Below are positions 18,837 through 28,000 of a stretch of 50,503 bases of DNA, one piece after another. The notes under the pieces are model-generated. The model was not told the origin of the DNA and ran no database searches. It saw only the letters and a list, made by a program, of their open reading frames with translations. The position numbers and the translations under genes are program-made. Every line of letters starts with the position of its first letter. Position 1 is the first letter of the stretch. The stretch is from Pseudomonadota bacterium (GTDB lineage: Bacteria > Myxococcota_A > Polyangia > Haliangiales > Haliangiaceae): the NCBI GenBank assembly GCA_022360315.1, contig JAKSDA010000446.1, forward strand, positions 1-50,503, written 5' to 3'.

Positions 18837-20030
18837 ATGGAGCAAGCAGCAGCCCACGATTCGCCGAGCGGCGCCCGATATTTGCGATTGATTCTGGTCG
18901 CTGTGGTACTCGCGTATATCTCGACGTCGCCGGCCATGGCCCAATCGGATTCGGATGATTCTGCCAAGGCCAGAGCCAAAGCTCTCTTCAAACAGGGAAA
19001 AACCCAGTATGACCTGGGCAACTTCGAGGAGGCCATCGACGTATTCAAAAGGGCCTATCGGCTGTCGCCGTACCCGAATTTGCTATACAACATCGCTCAG
19101 GCATACAGGCAGATGGGCGACTGCCAGGCGCTGTTCTTTTACAAGCGGTATTTGAGCATAGCGGGCAAGAAGGCGAGGAATCGCACCCTGGTCGAGTCGC
19201 GCATCAATGAGCTCAACCAGACCTGTCAGGCCATGGAAGACCTCAAGGAAAAACCCCCGCCCGGGGCCATGTCACCAGACGAAAACAGCGGCGACTACGA
19301 CACCGCCGTTGCTGACAGCAGCGTCGAGGTCGGCGGCGATGATGCGGACAGTCCCAACAATTGGGGGACAGTGGTGGCCGACGCAGCCGGTCAGAGCAGC
19401 CAGAAACGTGGCGAGAATCTGGTCGAGAACCGCGATGTACGGGGGAAAAACCCCGACGACGCTCAACTTGGCGTCAACGAGACGAAGGCGATCGAAGGTT
19501 CTTACCTGGTCAGTTCGGTCGAGTTCGGCCCGGCATTTCTCGACATCGGCGAGCTCGACATCGGCGGCCAGTATTTGACTGTTGGCCTCGGTGTGGCTTA
19601 TCCGCTCAGTCTGGGCAGAGCTGGAGTCGACATCGGCGGACTGTTCACGTACACCCCGATCGACTGGAGCAACAACCAGGAAATGTCGGGCACAGTGGGC
19701 ATGTGGGGTGCGCTGTTCCATGTCGGCGCCCGGTACTGGGTTTTGGATAAACTGGCTGTGCGGGGTCACCTCGGAGTCGGTATAATGGTTCTCACCGACC
19801 TCGACGAGGGCAACGTTTTTCTCAATACAGGCGATCGCGTGGACGGGGCGGGAATCACCATGTTCAACGTCCGGGTCAGCGTTGGGCTCGATTACCTGGT
19901 CACCGACAACATCATGCTCACGGCCTCGCCATTTGCCTTTTCGCACAGCCCGGTCAAAGCCGACCTTCGCGACGGTATAGAGGCATTTAACCGCATCGAG
20001 ATTACGGCCGGGCTCGGCTATCGGCTATAG
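18837..20030 (+). CDS. TPR protein with predicted outer-membrane beta-barrel domain
   Basis: 397 aa. After a signal peptide (hydrophobic about 16-35, ending AMAQ) come two or three TPR motifs (about 40-125: ALFKQGKTQYDLGNFEEAIDVFKRAYRLSP, LLYNIAQAYRQMGD). An acidic low-complexity linker follows (about 130-215), then a C-terminal half (about 220-397) of alternating strands ending GYRL, as in small barrel proteins. TGAGGAAAA lies before the ATG. The TPR-plus-barrel form is common in Myxococcota envelopes. Ligand and function are unknown. It converges on the NPC-repeat lipoprotein gene. Confidence 0.75.
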   Translation: MEQAAAHDSPSGARYLRLILVAVVLAYISTSPAMAQSDSDDSAKARAKALFKQGKTQYDLGNFEEAIDVFKRAYRLSPYPNLLYNIAQAYRQMGDCQALFFYKRYLSIAGKKARNRTLVESRINELNQTCQAMEDLKEKPPPGAMSPDENSGDYDTAVADSSVEVGGDDADSPNNWGTVVADAAGQSSQKRGENLVENRDVRGKNPDDAQLGVNETKAIEGSYLVSSVEFGPAFLDIGELDIGGQYLTVGLGVAYPLSLGRAGVDIGGLFTYTPIDWSNNQEMSGTVGMWGALFHVGARYWVLDKLAVRGHLGVGIMVLTDLDEGNVFLNTGDRVDGAGITMFNVRVSVGLDYLVTDNIMLTASPFAFSHSPVKADLRDGIEAFNRIEITAGLGYRL

Positions 20031-20135
20031 GTCGGTCGGCCGGAAGATACGCTCCGCGGGGAGTCGTCGCGTCCGGCTTGTCTCACTCGCGTCTCTCGAA
20101 CCTGTGAGACGGCAATACGTGAGACTGTCTCGCCG

Positions 20136-20312
20136 TTACCAGCCGCCCCCGCCGCAGGGGTTCGCGCTTCCCCCACTACAGGGATTGGCGCACGGGTTGG
20201 CGCACGGATTGGCGCACGGATTGGGCTGGTTGGCGTCTTTCTGGCTGCCGCCACAGGCGCCGAGCAAGCCGAGTAGACCAAAGGTGAGGATTGCGGTACG
20301 AAGAAAACGCAT
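20136..20312 (-). CDS. 58-aa Cys-rich lipoprotein with NPCA repeats
   Basis: This frame is short and easily missed. Translating the minus strand from ATG 20312 to TAA 20136 gives 58 residues. A signal MRFLRTAILTFGLLGLLGAC has lipobox LGAC (Cys20). A short linker GGSQKDANQP follows, then NPCANPCANPCANPC, SGGSA, another NPC and a GGGGW end. AAGGA lies about 9 nt before the ATG. The mature chain has six cysteines including the lipidated one, five of them in NPC triplets. It converges with the TPR/barrel gene and diverges from the metalloprotease. I do not recognise a characterised family. Metal binding, disulphide packing or a surface coat are all possible. Confidence 0.8.
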   Translation of the reverse strand: MRFLRTAILTFGLLGLLGACGGSQKDANQPNPCANPCANPCANPCSGGSANPCGGGGW

Positions 20313-20618
20313 CAGTGTCGATCCTTTGCTGTATTTCGTCAGTCAAACGGCACCAACCATGCCGCAGGTGGTCGGACAAAGACAAATTGTTGGCCAGCCG
20401 AAAGATCGCGCAACCACGCTGAATGTCACTTCGGTTGTGATGCCTCGCGCAACCCGCCGAACGACAGCATCGTGTGGGGACAACGGGCCCCTGTTCCGGG
20501 GAACGAGGCCGGTGGAAATGCGCTCCGGTTGCGGTTATCTTTCTGGAATGTCTCGGCAGATGGACCCCCAAGGTCGTCCACCCGATGGCGCAGTTGTTGC
20601 AGAAATATTGTGCTCCTC
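20313..20618. other. Divergent spacer between the NPC lipoprotein and metalloprotease genes
   Basis: About 305 nt. It should carry both promoters. The metalloprotease frame is open upstream to 20472, but residues before Met50 of that longer frame are not signal-like. No clear operator or hairpin was found. Confidence 0.4.
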
Positions 20619-21926
20619 ATGGCTTCACCTACGGTAAGACTGCCTTTCTGGCAGAGCGCGATTTTGCTCTCGATCGGGTTGTCGAGCTGCTCGCCGTCGA
20701 ACGACAGCGAGCTGCGACGTCCGCTGCCCGAGAACGTTGTGGTCATGGAAGGGGAGGTGACTGCGGTCCGAGCAAAGTGGACCTCAGACGGCAGTGCGAT
20801 CATGACCGAAGCCACCGTGGTGCAGCCCGACGGCAGCTCTGCCGCGATACATCAGTTGGGCGGCACGGTGGACGGCGTCGGCATGTTGGTGTCGCACCAT
20901 CCCCCCCTCTTGGGGGTGGGTCAGCAGGTGAGGTTCGCGGCGGTGCCGGGGCAGGCGAGAAACTACGTGCTGCGCGAAATCCTCGCCGCGCCGGGCTCGG
21001 TGTTTGCTGCTGACGAGCCCGGCACGGCCAAGTATGGCGTCAATCGCACCAAGCAGACCGGCACACCTCTGGCCTGGGCCTCTGGATGCATCCATCTCTC
21101 CTATCACAGCGCCGGGGTCACTCATCTCGCCGGCAACGGCGAATTTCGCATTCTGGACGAGGCCACAGCCGAATGGCAGGGCGAGAGCCGTATCTGCACC
21201 GACCTCGCGTTCTCTTCGTCGAAGACACCCGACCCCGGGGCAGGGCGCAACAACATCAACGGGGTGACCTTTCACGAGGATCACTGGTGCCGTCCAGCCA
21301 CAGAGACCGACCCAGAGGTGTGTCACGATCCCAATGCCATTGCGGTCACTCAGGTGTTTTTTGTCGACGATAGAGACAGTCCGCGCGACGGCACGATCCT
21401 GGAAGCCGACATCGAGTTCAACGGCGTCAACTTCGCGTTCACAGAAGACGGCCAGACCCTGGGTCGAGCACCCCGGATAGCCGATCTGCGCAGCACTATG
21501 ACTCACGAATTGGGTCACCTGCTCGGCTTGGCGCATAACTGTTGGACCGGCATAGGGGCACGGCCGGCCGATCACAACAGCAAGCCCGTGCCGTCGTGCA
21601 GCGATGTCGCCGCCGGCTCCGAGTTCACCGAAGCCACAATGTACTTTCAGCAAGACGAGGGCGAGACCAAAAAAGCCACTATCGAGACCTCCGATCTGCT
21701 CGGCGTGTGTGCTGGCCTGTCCGATGTGACGTGTGATCGCGTGGTGCGCGGAGGCTGCTCGGTGTCCAGTGGGTACGCCGGTGATGCCGGACAGGCAGAT
21801 CCGCTGCCCGGTTCCGGACTTTTATTGGGCCTTGGGTTCGCCCTGGCCTGGCTGGCGCGCCGGCGTGGTTGCCCGGGCGATTGGTATTTCTCACCCCGCC
21901 GTGGTAAGAGACGCGGGCGCCGGTGA
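20619..21926 (+). CDS. Matrixin-like zinc metalloprotease lipoprotein with C-terminal sorting-like tail
   Basis: 435 aa from ATG 20619, which gives a lipoprotein signal MASPTVRLPFWQSAILLSIGLSSC. An OB-like beta region (about 35-120) is followed by a protease domain (about 130-380). The zinc site HELGHLLGLAH fits HExxHxxGxxH, and a later TMYFQQ would be the Met-turn. Paired cysteines suggest disulphides. The C-terminus, PLPGSGLLLGLGFALAWLARRR, is a hydrophobic segment capped by arginines, like MYXO-CTERM-style tails but without the usual cysteine directly before it. The last 13 residues are basic. It overlaps the next gene by 4 nt (GTGA) if that gene starts at its GTG, so the two are likely co-translated. 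Confidence 0.82.
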   Translation: MASPTVRLPFWQSAILLSIGLSSCSPSNDSELRRPLPENVVVMEGEVTAVRAKWTSDGSAIMTEATVVQPDGSSAAIHQLGGTVDGVGMLVSHHPPLLGVGQQVRFAAVPGQARNYVLREILAAPGSVFAADEPGTAKYGVNRTKQTGTPLAWASGCIHLSYHSAGVTHLAGNGEFRILDEATAEWQGESRICTDLAFSSSKTPDPGAGRNNINGVTFHEDHWCRPATETDPEVCHDPNAIAVTQVFFVDDRDSPRDGTILEADIEFNGVNFAFTEDGQTLGRAPRIADLRSTMTHELGHLLGLAHNCWTGIGARPADHNSKPVPSCSDVAAGSEFTEATMYFQQDEGETKKATIETSDLLGVCAGLSDVTCDRVVRGGCSVSSGYAGDAGQADPLPGSGLLLGLGFALAWLARRRGCPGDWYFSPRRGKRRGRR

Positions 21927-21931
21927 CCGCC

Positions 21932-23548
21932 ATGGCGAGACGAGTTTTCCCCAACCCCGCCGGTGCCGTTCATCGCCGTATGCGTTGCTGGGCGTGGCTC
22001 GTCGCAGCTCTGATCGCGACGTTTTTGGTCGGCGCACCGATCAGTGACGCCCACGCTGAAAAAAAGCGTGTGGTACTTCTCAAGTTCAAGGGCCGCCAGG
22101 CAAAGCGAGTGCGCAACAGCGTCATCAAAGTGCTGAGACGATCGGCACGCATCGCGCTCCACGGCCGATTCGCGCGCGCGCTGGGCGATGTCGGGAGCAT
22201 GTCAGCGGCGGGCGGAGATAAGCTCGCTGTTACCGCTCGAAGGCTGGGGATTCACGGCGTGGTCAGTGGAAAGGTCAGGCGCAGGCGCGGATGGTACATT
22301 CTCGCATTGACCCTGCGCGAAGCCGCCAGCGGCAAAATCGTCCGGGAGTTTCTGGTCGAACTGGGCCGAAAGCCGCGCTTGACCAAACGGGCGCGGCGAA
22401 TCATGCGGCGCGAGTTCATCCCGGCCATCACCGACCTCGCCGAGGTCTCAAGGACTGTGGCTTCGAGCCAGGGCCAGAGCGACGATATCGATGAAGGCGA
22501 TGTCGATAAAACCGAGGTCGATAAAACCGACGCCGACGGGAGTGACGCCGATGAGGCAGATTTCGACGAGATCGATGCCGATGAAAGCAATGTCGGCAAG
22601 GGGCGAGGTGGCGATGCGAGCGGGGCCGCCGGGATGGTGTCGTCGGTACGCGAGCCGGATAAAACGGGCCAGAAAACCGCCCCAATCGGTGGGACGAGTC
22701 CGGCCCGTTCGGGCAGCACAAGGCCGGGCGGTGACCGTTCCCGGGCCAGCGGTGCGAGCATTCGGGCCGAAAAATTCCGACCTTTTCCTCGCTCGTTCGA
22801 CGTCGCAGTCGGCGCCAGTATGCTGGGTCGGCGGCTGTCGTTTCAATCCCGGGACGTCGGTCTGGCACCATTCGATTACCGCGGAGTACCGGTTCCTGCG
22901 GCGCGGTTTCGCGGCACCCTCTATCCGTTTGCGCTGGCCGGTGCAGATGGTTTCACGAGCAGCCTGGGCGCTTCGTTCGTGTTCGAGCGCGTCGTGAGAA
23001 ACAACTCGAACGTCGAGGGCAGCGCGATCGACATTCCCACCACGCATCAGCGCTGGGGTGTGGGCGTGCACTACCGCATCGATGTGGGTCGTTCGGGTCG
23101 CAGCCCATCCATTTCGATCGGCGCGGGCTACGACCAGCTCACCTTTACCCTCGACCGACGTGTGCTCATGGATGAGGTGCCCGGCGTCGATCTGCCCGAC
23201 GTCGACTATCTGGTGTTCTACCCGACCCTGTCCGGTGAGCTACCGCTCGGCAGTCGATTGGTTCTTTTTACCCGCAGCGCGTTTTTGTTTATCAGCGACG
23301 CCGGACCGATCGAAAATGAAAATGCCTACGGCAGCGGCTCGGCCTACGGCTTCGACGCGGAACTCGGCATCGAGCTGTGGCTGGCCAGACGCCTGCTCAT
23401 CCGTCTGGCCGGGGAGTATACCCACATCTCTCATGACTTCGAGGGCGACGGTGCCCTGCGAGACCGCGACGGCGACGGCACGCCCGATGTGGATGGCGCC
23501 CTCGACCAGTACTACGGCGCCTATTTGACCGCGGGCTTTCGCTTTTGA
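21932..23548 (+). CDS. Outer-membrane beta-barrel protein with acidic repeat linker
   Basis: 538 aa from ATG 21932 (GGTGA upstream); a GTG at 21923 overlapping the previous stop is the alternative. A signal peptide ends near DAHAEKKR. A basic N-terminal domain (about 25-165) has lines such as VVSGKVRRRRGWYILALTLREA, a type seen in secreted myxobacterial proteins before a barrel. Then comes an Asp/Glu repeat (about 180-225: DKTEVDKTDADGSDADEADF). The C-terminal part (about 285-538) has alternating strands and ends YLTAGFRF, with the terminal Phe typical of barrels. A DRDGDGTPDVDG stretch looks like a calcium-binding loop. Function unknown. Confidence 0.72.
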   Translation: MARRVFPNPAGAVHRRMRCWAWLVAALIATFLVGAPISDAHAEKKRVVLLKFKGRQAKRVRNSVIKVLRRSARIALHGRFARALGDVGSMSAAGGDKLAVTARRLGIHGVVSGKVRRRRGWYILALTLREAASGKIVREFLVELGRKPRLTKRARRIMRREFIPAITDLAEVSRTVASSQGQSDDIDEGDVDKTEVDKTDADGSDADEADFDEIDADESNVGKGRGGDASGAAGMVSSVREPDKTGQKTAPIGGTSPARSGSTRPGGDRSRASGASIRAEKFRPFPRSFDVAVGASMLGRRLSFQSRDVGLAPFDYRGVPVPAARFRGTLYPFALAGADGFTSSLGASFVFERVVRNNSNVEGSAIDIPTTHQRWGVGVHYRIDVGRSGRSPSISIGAGYDQLTFTLDRRVLMDEVPGVDLPDVDYLVFYPTLSGELPLGSRLVLFTRSAFLFISDAGPIENENAYGSGSAYGFDAELGIELWLARRLLIRLAGEYTHISHDFEGDGALRDRDGDGTPDVDGALDQYYGAYLTAGFRF

Positions 23549-23616
23549 GCCGGTCCCGGCCGGCTCGGCCGTTGGCCTCGCAACAGAAGCACCTCGCTTG
23601 ATCCACAACCAATGTG
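23549..23616. repeat. Second dispersed repeat family, copy 1
   Basis: Starts directly after the barrel gene's stop codon. By eye it aligns with 50251-50317 over about 67 bp, sharing GGCCGGC-CGGCCG, CCTCGCA and GATCCAC-ACCA, with a few indels. It is followed by a strongly AT-rich patch (about 23620-23675) between the two convergent genes. Confidence 0.5.
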
Positions 23617-23681
23617 CCGCTATTTAATTCGATATTTATGAATTATGATATTATAAAAATAAACAATTCATCAATGGCGGA

Positions 23682-24569
23682 TCAGCAATTCTCGGCAATG
23701 ATTTCCCAGCACGCCTCGGCGAATTTGCGGTAGGTCGGGCGCTGAAGTGCGGGCACTTGATCGCCGAGTAGGCCCTGGTACTGCGGCTGAGCAAAGAGCT
23801 GAGCGAGCGCACCGGACAGCTCCGTGCTGGTTTCGATCCACAGAAATTCGTCGATCCCGTCGATGATCCGCTCGCGGATGACGACCGGGCTTTCGCGCAG
23901 ACTCATGCTCGAGCCCATGCGGCGTGAAATCGAGTCGGCGATGGTCTTGGCGTGGTGCGGCCACTGCCGAAATGCGTGGTCGAACGTGACTCCGATGAGA
24001 TGCAAGATCTGCTGGGCGAGCTCGGTCACGCGGGGCCGCTGCACGTTCTCCTCGTGCTCGGCCAGCATGGCGAGGTAATCGTCCGACAGGAGCTTGTGCA
24101 GGTCTTCGGTCAGGATCTCCTGAGTCTCGTGGGTCAGTTTGAGATCCTGGATCCAGCCCAGCAAGTTGTCGCGTATCTGTCCCATACGCCCGAACAGCGC
24201 CCCGCCTGGCGTCGTGTCCAGGATCCGGCCGAGCGGCTCGACGATGCGCTTGCCGAAGGTGAGCAAGACCCGCTCGAAGAGGCGCCGTTTGAGCCGGGTC
24301 CTGGCCAGCACTGCCAGGGCACTTGCGATGGTGTCGTTGTCCGGCGGTGCGACGCGGAGTTCTTGTTCCGATTTCTGAAAGTCGTAGAGGCGGAGCGATT
24401 CGAGCAGGTCGTGAAACGCCGCACTTCGTCCATCCACCGAGTCTTCGCCCCCCTGCACTCGGATCACCAGACCCGATTGAGCGGGATCGCCGAACAGACG
24501 GGCGATCTCGTTCTCGACGTCGTCTGCCGATATGGTGATGGGTTGCGACTTCGTACCCTGCGCGGTCAT
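23682..24569 (-). CDS. Unrecognised soluble, mostly helical protein
   Basis: About 295 aa from ATG 24569 (MTAQGTKSQPITIS); ATGs at 24587, 24596 and 24659 are possible and no ribosome site decides. No signal peptide or membrane segment is visible. The sequence is regular, charged and apparently helical, with segments such as LFERVLLTFGKRIVEPLGRI, LTEDLHKLLSDDYLAML and TELAQQILHLIG. An N-terminal part (about 1-60) looks more beta-rich. I do not recognise a family. It converges with the barrel gene and is divergent from the kinase. Confidence 0.7.
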   Translation of the reverse strand: MTAQGTKSQPITISADDVENEIARLFGDPAQSGLVIRVQGGEDSVDGRSAAFHDLLESLRLYDFQKSEQELRVAPPDNDTIASALAVLARTRLKRRLFERVLLTFGKRIVEPLGRILDTTPGGALFGRMGQIRDNLLGWIQDLKLTHETQEILTEDLHKLLSDDYLAMLAEHEENVQRPRVTELAQQILHLIGVTFDHAFRQWPHHAKTIADSISRRMGSSMSLRESPVVIRERIIDGIDEFLWIETSTELSGALAQLFAQPQYQGLLGDQVPALQRPTYRKFAEACWEIIAENC

Positions 24570-25052
24570 GGAGCGAGAGTAACGCATTCGGCCCATGCGG
24601 CCCCCATCTCGTGGCCATCCCGATCCCCGGATGAGTTGTTTGGCATCACCCCATCGCAAACTCCAGGCATCGTCCCTGGGCGTTGTCCCTGCCCGGGATC
24701 AATCACCGCGACATCTGCCGCGGTTGCATCGCGCTCGCTTCGCCGTGGGTCGGACACGGTATTCTGCACACCTCGATCTTCCACATTGGCATACAAGTTA
24801 CTTTTTTTTCTTCGGGGTTGAGACTGGCCCACATGACAGCGGGGATTCGTCCATGAAGTGGCAGTTCGAGAACCAGCGAGCAGGGTGTATATGTCTGGTC
24901 AACACATTGCCGGCCGGTGGCCTACCAATGGTGTGCAATACGGGTAAGGACATGTTTTGATGAAAAGAGTGCAACTTTGATGTTATTGCTGTAATATTAG
25001 AAGCTGATAGATTCGTAGATACAATTGCGGCGTTGAGGTCGCGAACGGAAAC
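24570..25052. other. Spacer upstream of the kinase gene
   Basis: About 480 nt. A frame at 24595-24960 is not supported by composition or ribosome site. A 6-bp inverted repeat ACCGCG/CGCGGT is at 24705-24724, and the last 100 nt before the kinase are AT-rich and probably hold its promoter. Nothing else was recognised. Confidence 0.4.
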
Positions 25053-28000
25053 GTGGCAGTGACTGGTTCGATCGGCCCATATCGCATCGTGCGACAGCTG
25101 GGTGCGGGTGGCATGGGGGCAGTATATCTCGCCTATGACGAGAGGCTCGACCGACATGTCGCGATCAAGCGGATGCTGCCGAGCAGCACTCGATCACAGA
25201 AGCTCCGCGCTCGCTTTCGCTGTGAGGCCAGAATAGCGGCCAAGCTCAATCATCCGGCCATTGTACACATCTACGATATCATCGAAGAAGGTGACTTCGA
25301 TTGCCTGGTGATGGAGTACATTGAGGGTGCTTCGCTGCGCCAGCGCTTGTCCCGGGGTCGGATCGCTCTGGTCCATGCAGTCGAACTCGGCCGGCAGATT
25401 GCCGACGGCATGGCCGAGGCGCACGATGCTGGCATCATCCACCGCGATTTGAAGACCGAGAACATTCTGCTCACCCATTCTGGCAAGGCCAAGATCGTCG
25501 ACTTTGGAATTGCCAAACTGGCCGGTGTCGAGCCGGTGACCGCTCGAAGGGGGATCGTGGGCACGTTTCGGGCCATGTCGCCCGAACAGGCGACTGGCAA
25601 AGACGTGGATTATCGCTCGGACCTGTTCTCGTTTGGTGTTCTGCTCTACGAGCTGTTCACCACCGAGTCGCCCTTCCGAGCGAGTACAGCTCAGGCCACG
25701 CTGCGCCGGTTGATCGGAGAACCACATATTCCCGTATCCGAGTTTTGCGGCACAATCCCGCCGCTTCTGGCCGAATTGGTCGATCAGCTACTGGCCAAGG
25801 AGCCGTTTTTTCGGCCTCGTGACTTTCACGGAGTTGCCCTGCTATTGAGTGAAATCGGCCAGAGTTTCTCGTCGACGACCGAACTCGCGATCGCAGACGA
25901 TCTGTCTGCGATCGACCCCGATGATCCGGCGAGGTTGGCCAACGAGTCGACCAGCACAGCGACCACGCAGCTCGAAGGGACAACCGAAGACGGAGAACCG
26001 GCCGATCTATCGGCCGGAGATCTCGGCAAAGGTGGGCTGGAGGGAGGCGTGGATCGAGCAGAGCGGCCGGGCTCGGTCGAGGCCACATCATCGGCGACTG
26101 CGAGGCTCACGTCTCATCGGCCCCCGGCCGATATATTGCCTTTTTTATTGCGCGGCCGAGACGACATTCTCGACCAACTGATCGCCGAGGCGACTCGTTG
26201 TGTGAGCAACTGGACGCCCGTATTGTCGACCGTCGATGGCACTGTGGGCATGGGCAAGACCCATCTTCTCCACGCCCTCACCGTGGCGCTGCGCAGCGAC
26301 TGTGGGCCGCGGGTCAACTACCTGCGTGCCGCGCTTTCGCGGAAGGATGATCCGTACGGCCTCGCCCGCCTTCTGTTTCGCCTTCTCTTCGCCCTGCCCG
26401 GCGTTGACGCGCGCGATTTTGAAAGCCGCGACGAGCAGTCGCTCGCCGCTCTTGATGACGCCTGGCTCCGGCTCGGTGCCAGGCCCTCGGAGGCCGGCCG
26501 GTGGGCCACTGGATGGTTGCTCGGAGCAGTGCCGCAAGACGCGCCGCAGCTCTCGTCCACCATCGGCACGTGCCAGGGCTTGCACCGGGCCGCGTCGCTA
26601 GCCCTGGTCCTGGCCTTGACCCATGCGGCCAGAAAACAGCCCTTATTTCTGCTCATCGACGATGTCCACAAGGGCGATGATATCGCTCTCGATGCACTGG
26701 AGCTGGCTACTGGCTCAGATGATCTGCCGGTGCCGCTCGGTGTCTGGGTCGTGGCTCAGCCGACTCTGTATTCGCGGCGCCCGCTTTGGGGCCGGCGGGC
26801 ACCCGACGGCCAGCGGCGCAGCCTGCTTCCTCTCGATCGCCGAGATACCTGCGCCGTTTTGCGCGACGCGGTGGCAGCGCCGGGTCGGATATCGGCATCG
26901 GGATGGAACTGGCTGTGCGAGTTTTCGGCCGGCATCCCGATCTATGTGGTCGAGCTGGCTCGGGCAATTCGCCATCACACGGCGCGCAACCACCATTCCT
27001 CGCCCGAGTCGGAGAGAGATGTACTCGACATCGACCAGCTTCGCTCGGCGACTGTGGGGGCTCTCGATGAGCGTCTGGGGCGCCAGGTGGTGCGGGCAAT
27101 TCCCCGGCATCTCGGCCCGTTGGCCGAGATATGCGCGCTACTGGGCGACCGCTTCACCGACAGCTTTGCCGAGAGCGAGTTGCGCGGCGTTCTCGCCGTC
27201 GACGCCGGAACAGCTGATTCGGCGGACGAGTTCGATATGCCGGCGGGATTGGCCGAGCTGTGCCAGATCGGTGTCCTCGAGTATGAGCTGCACGGCTACC
27301 GGATCGGCCATTCGCTGTTGCGCGGGGCCATCGTCGCGCTCATTCCAGCACGGCGCAGGCAGCGGATTCACGCCAGTGTCGCAACCTATCTGCAGCGCTC
27401 CCCCGCTGCTTCTCGGCAGCGTCTCGCTTACCATGCCACGCAGTGCGGAGCCAATGACCTGGCCGCCAGTCTGTATATCGAGATCGCACGTCAGTGCCAC
27501 GAAGATCACCGCCATGCCGAGGCGGACGACGCCTACTCCTCGGCGCTGAGCTGTCTGGATGAATCTCGCGCCGAGTGGTCGCGAGCTCTGGCCGGTCGCG
27601 GTCGGGCCCGTTACTGTCTCCAGAAATTTGGCGACGCGATCGACGATTTGCGCCGGGCCCGCGCCGCCGCCGAGAAGCGCGGCGACGATGCCGAAGAGGT
27701 GGCACTGCTCCTTTGCGAAGCCCGCATACTCGACGACTGTGCTCAGTGGAAGCAATCTGTCAGGGCAGTGGAACTGGCCCTGGCTCGAGTACGTCGCCTC
27801 GACTCCGGCGAGCTGGTCGGTGCGCTTCACCTGGCCTGCGGCCGTATCCAGCTCAGGCGCGGGCAGTACTCCGACGCTGTCGAGATGCTCGTGAGCGCAG
27901 TGCGCAGTGCCGCCGCCGTGGGCGATGATGAGATCCACACGGCGGCGCTACTCTTGCTAGCACCGGCGCTTGTCGGCGTCGATCGCGTCGATGAAGCCGG

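Noticed and set aside
24595..24960. 121-codon frame upstream of the kinase
   Set aside because: Composition unlike the neighbours, crosses an AT-rich promoter-like patch, and no recognisable motif.
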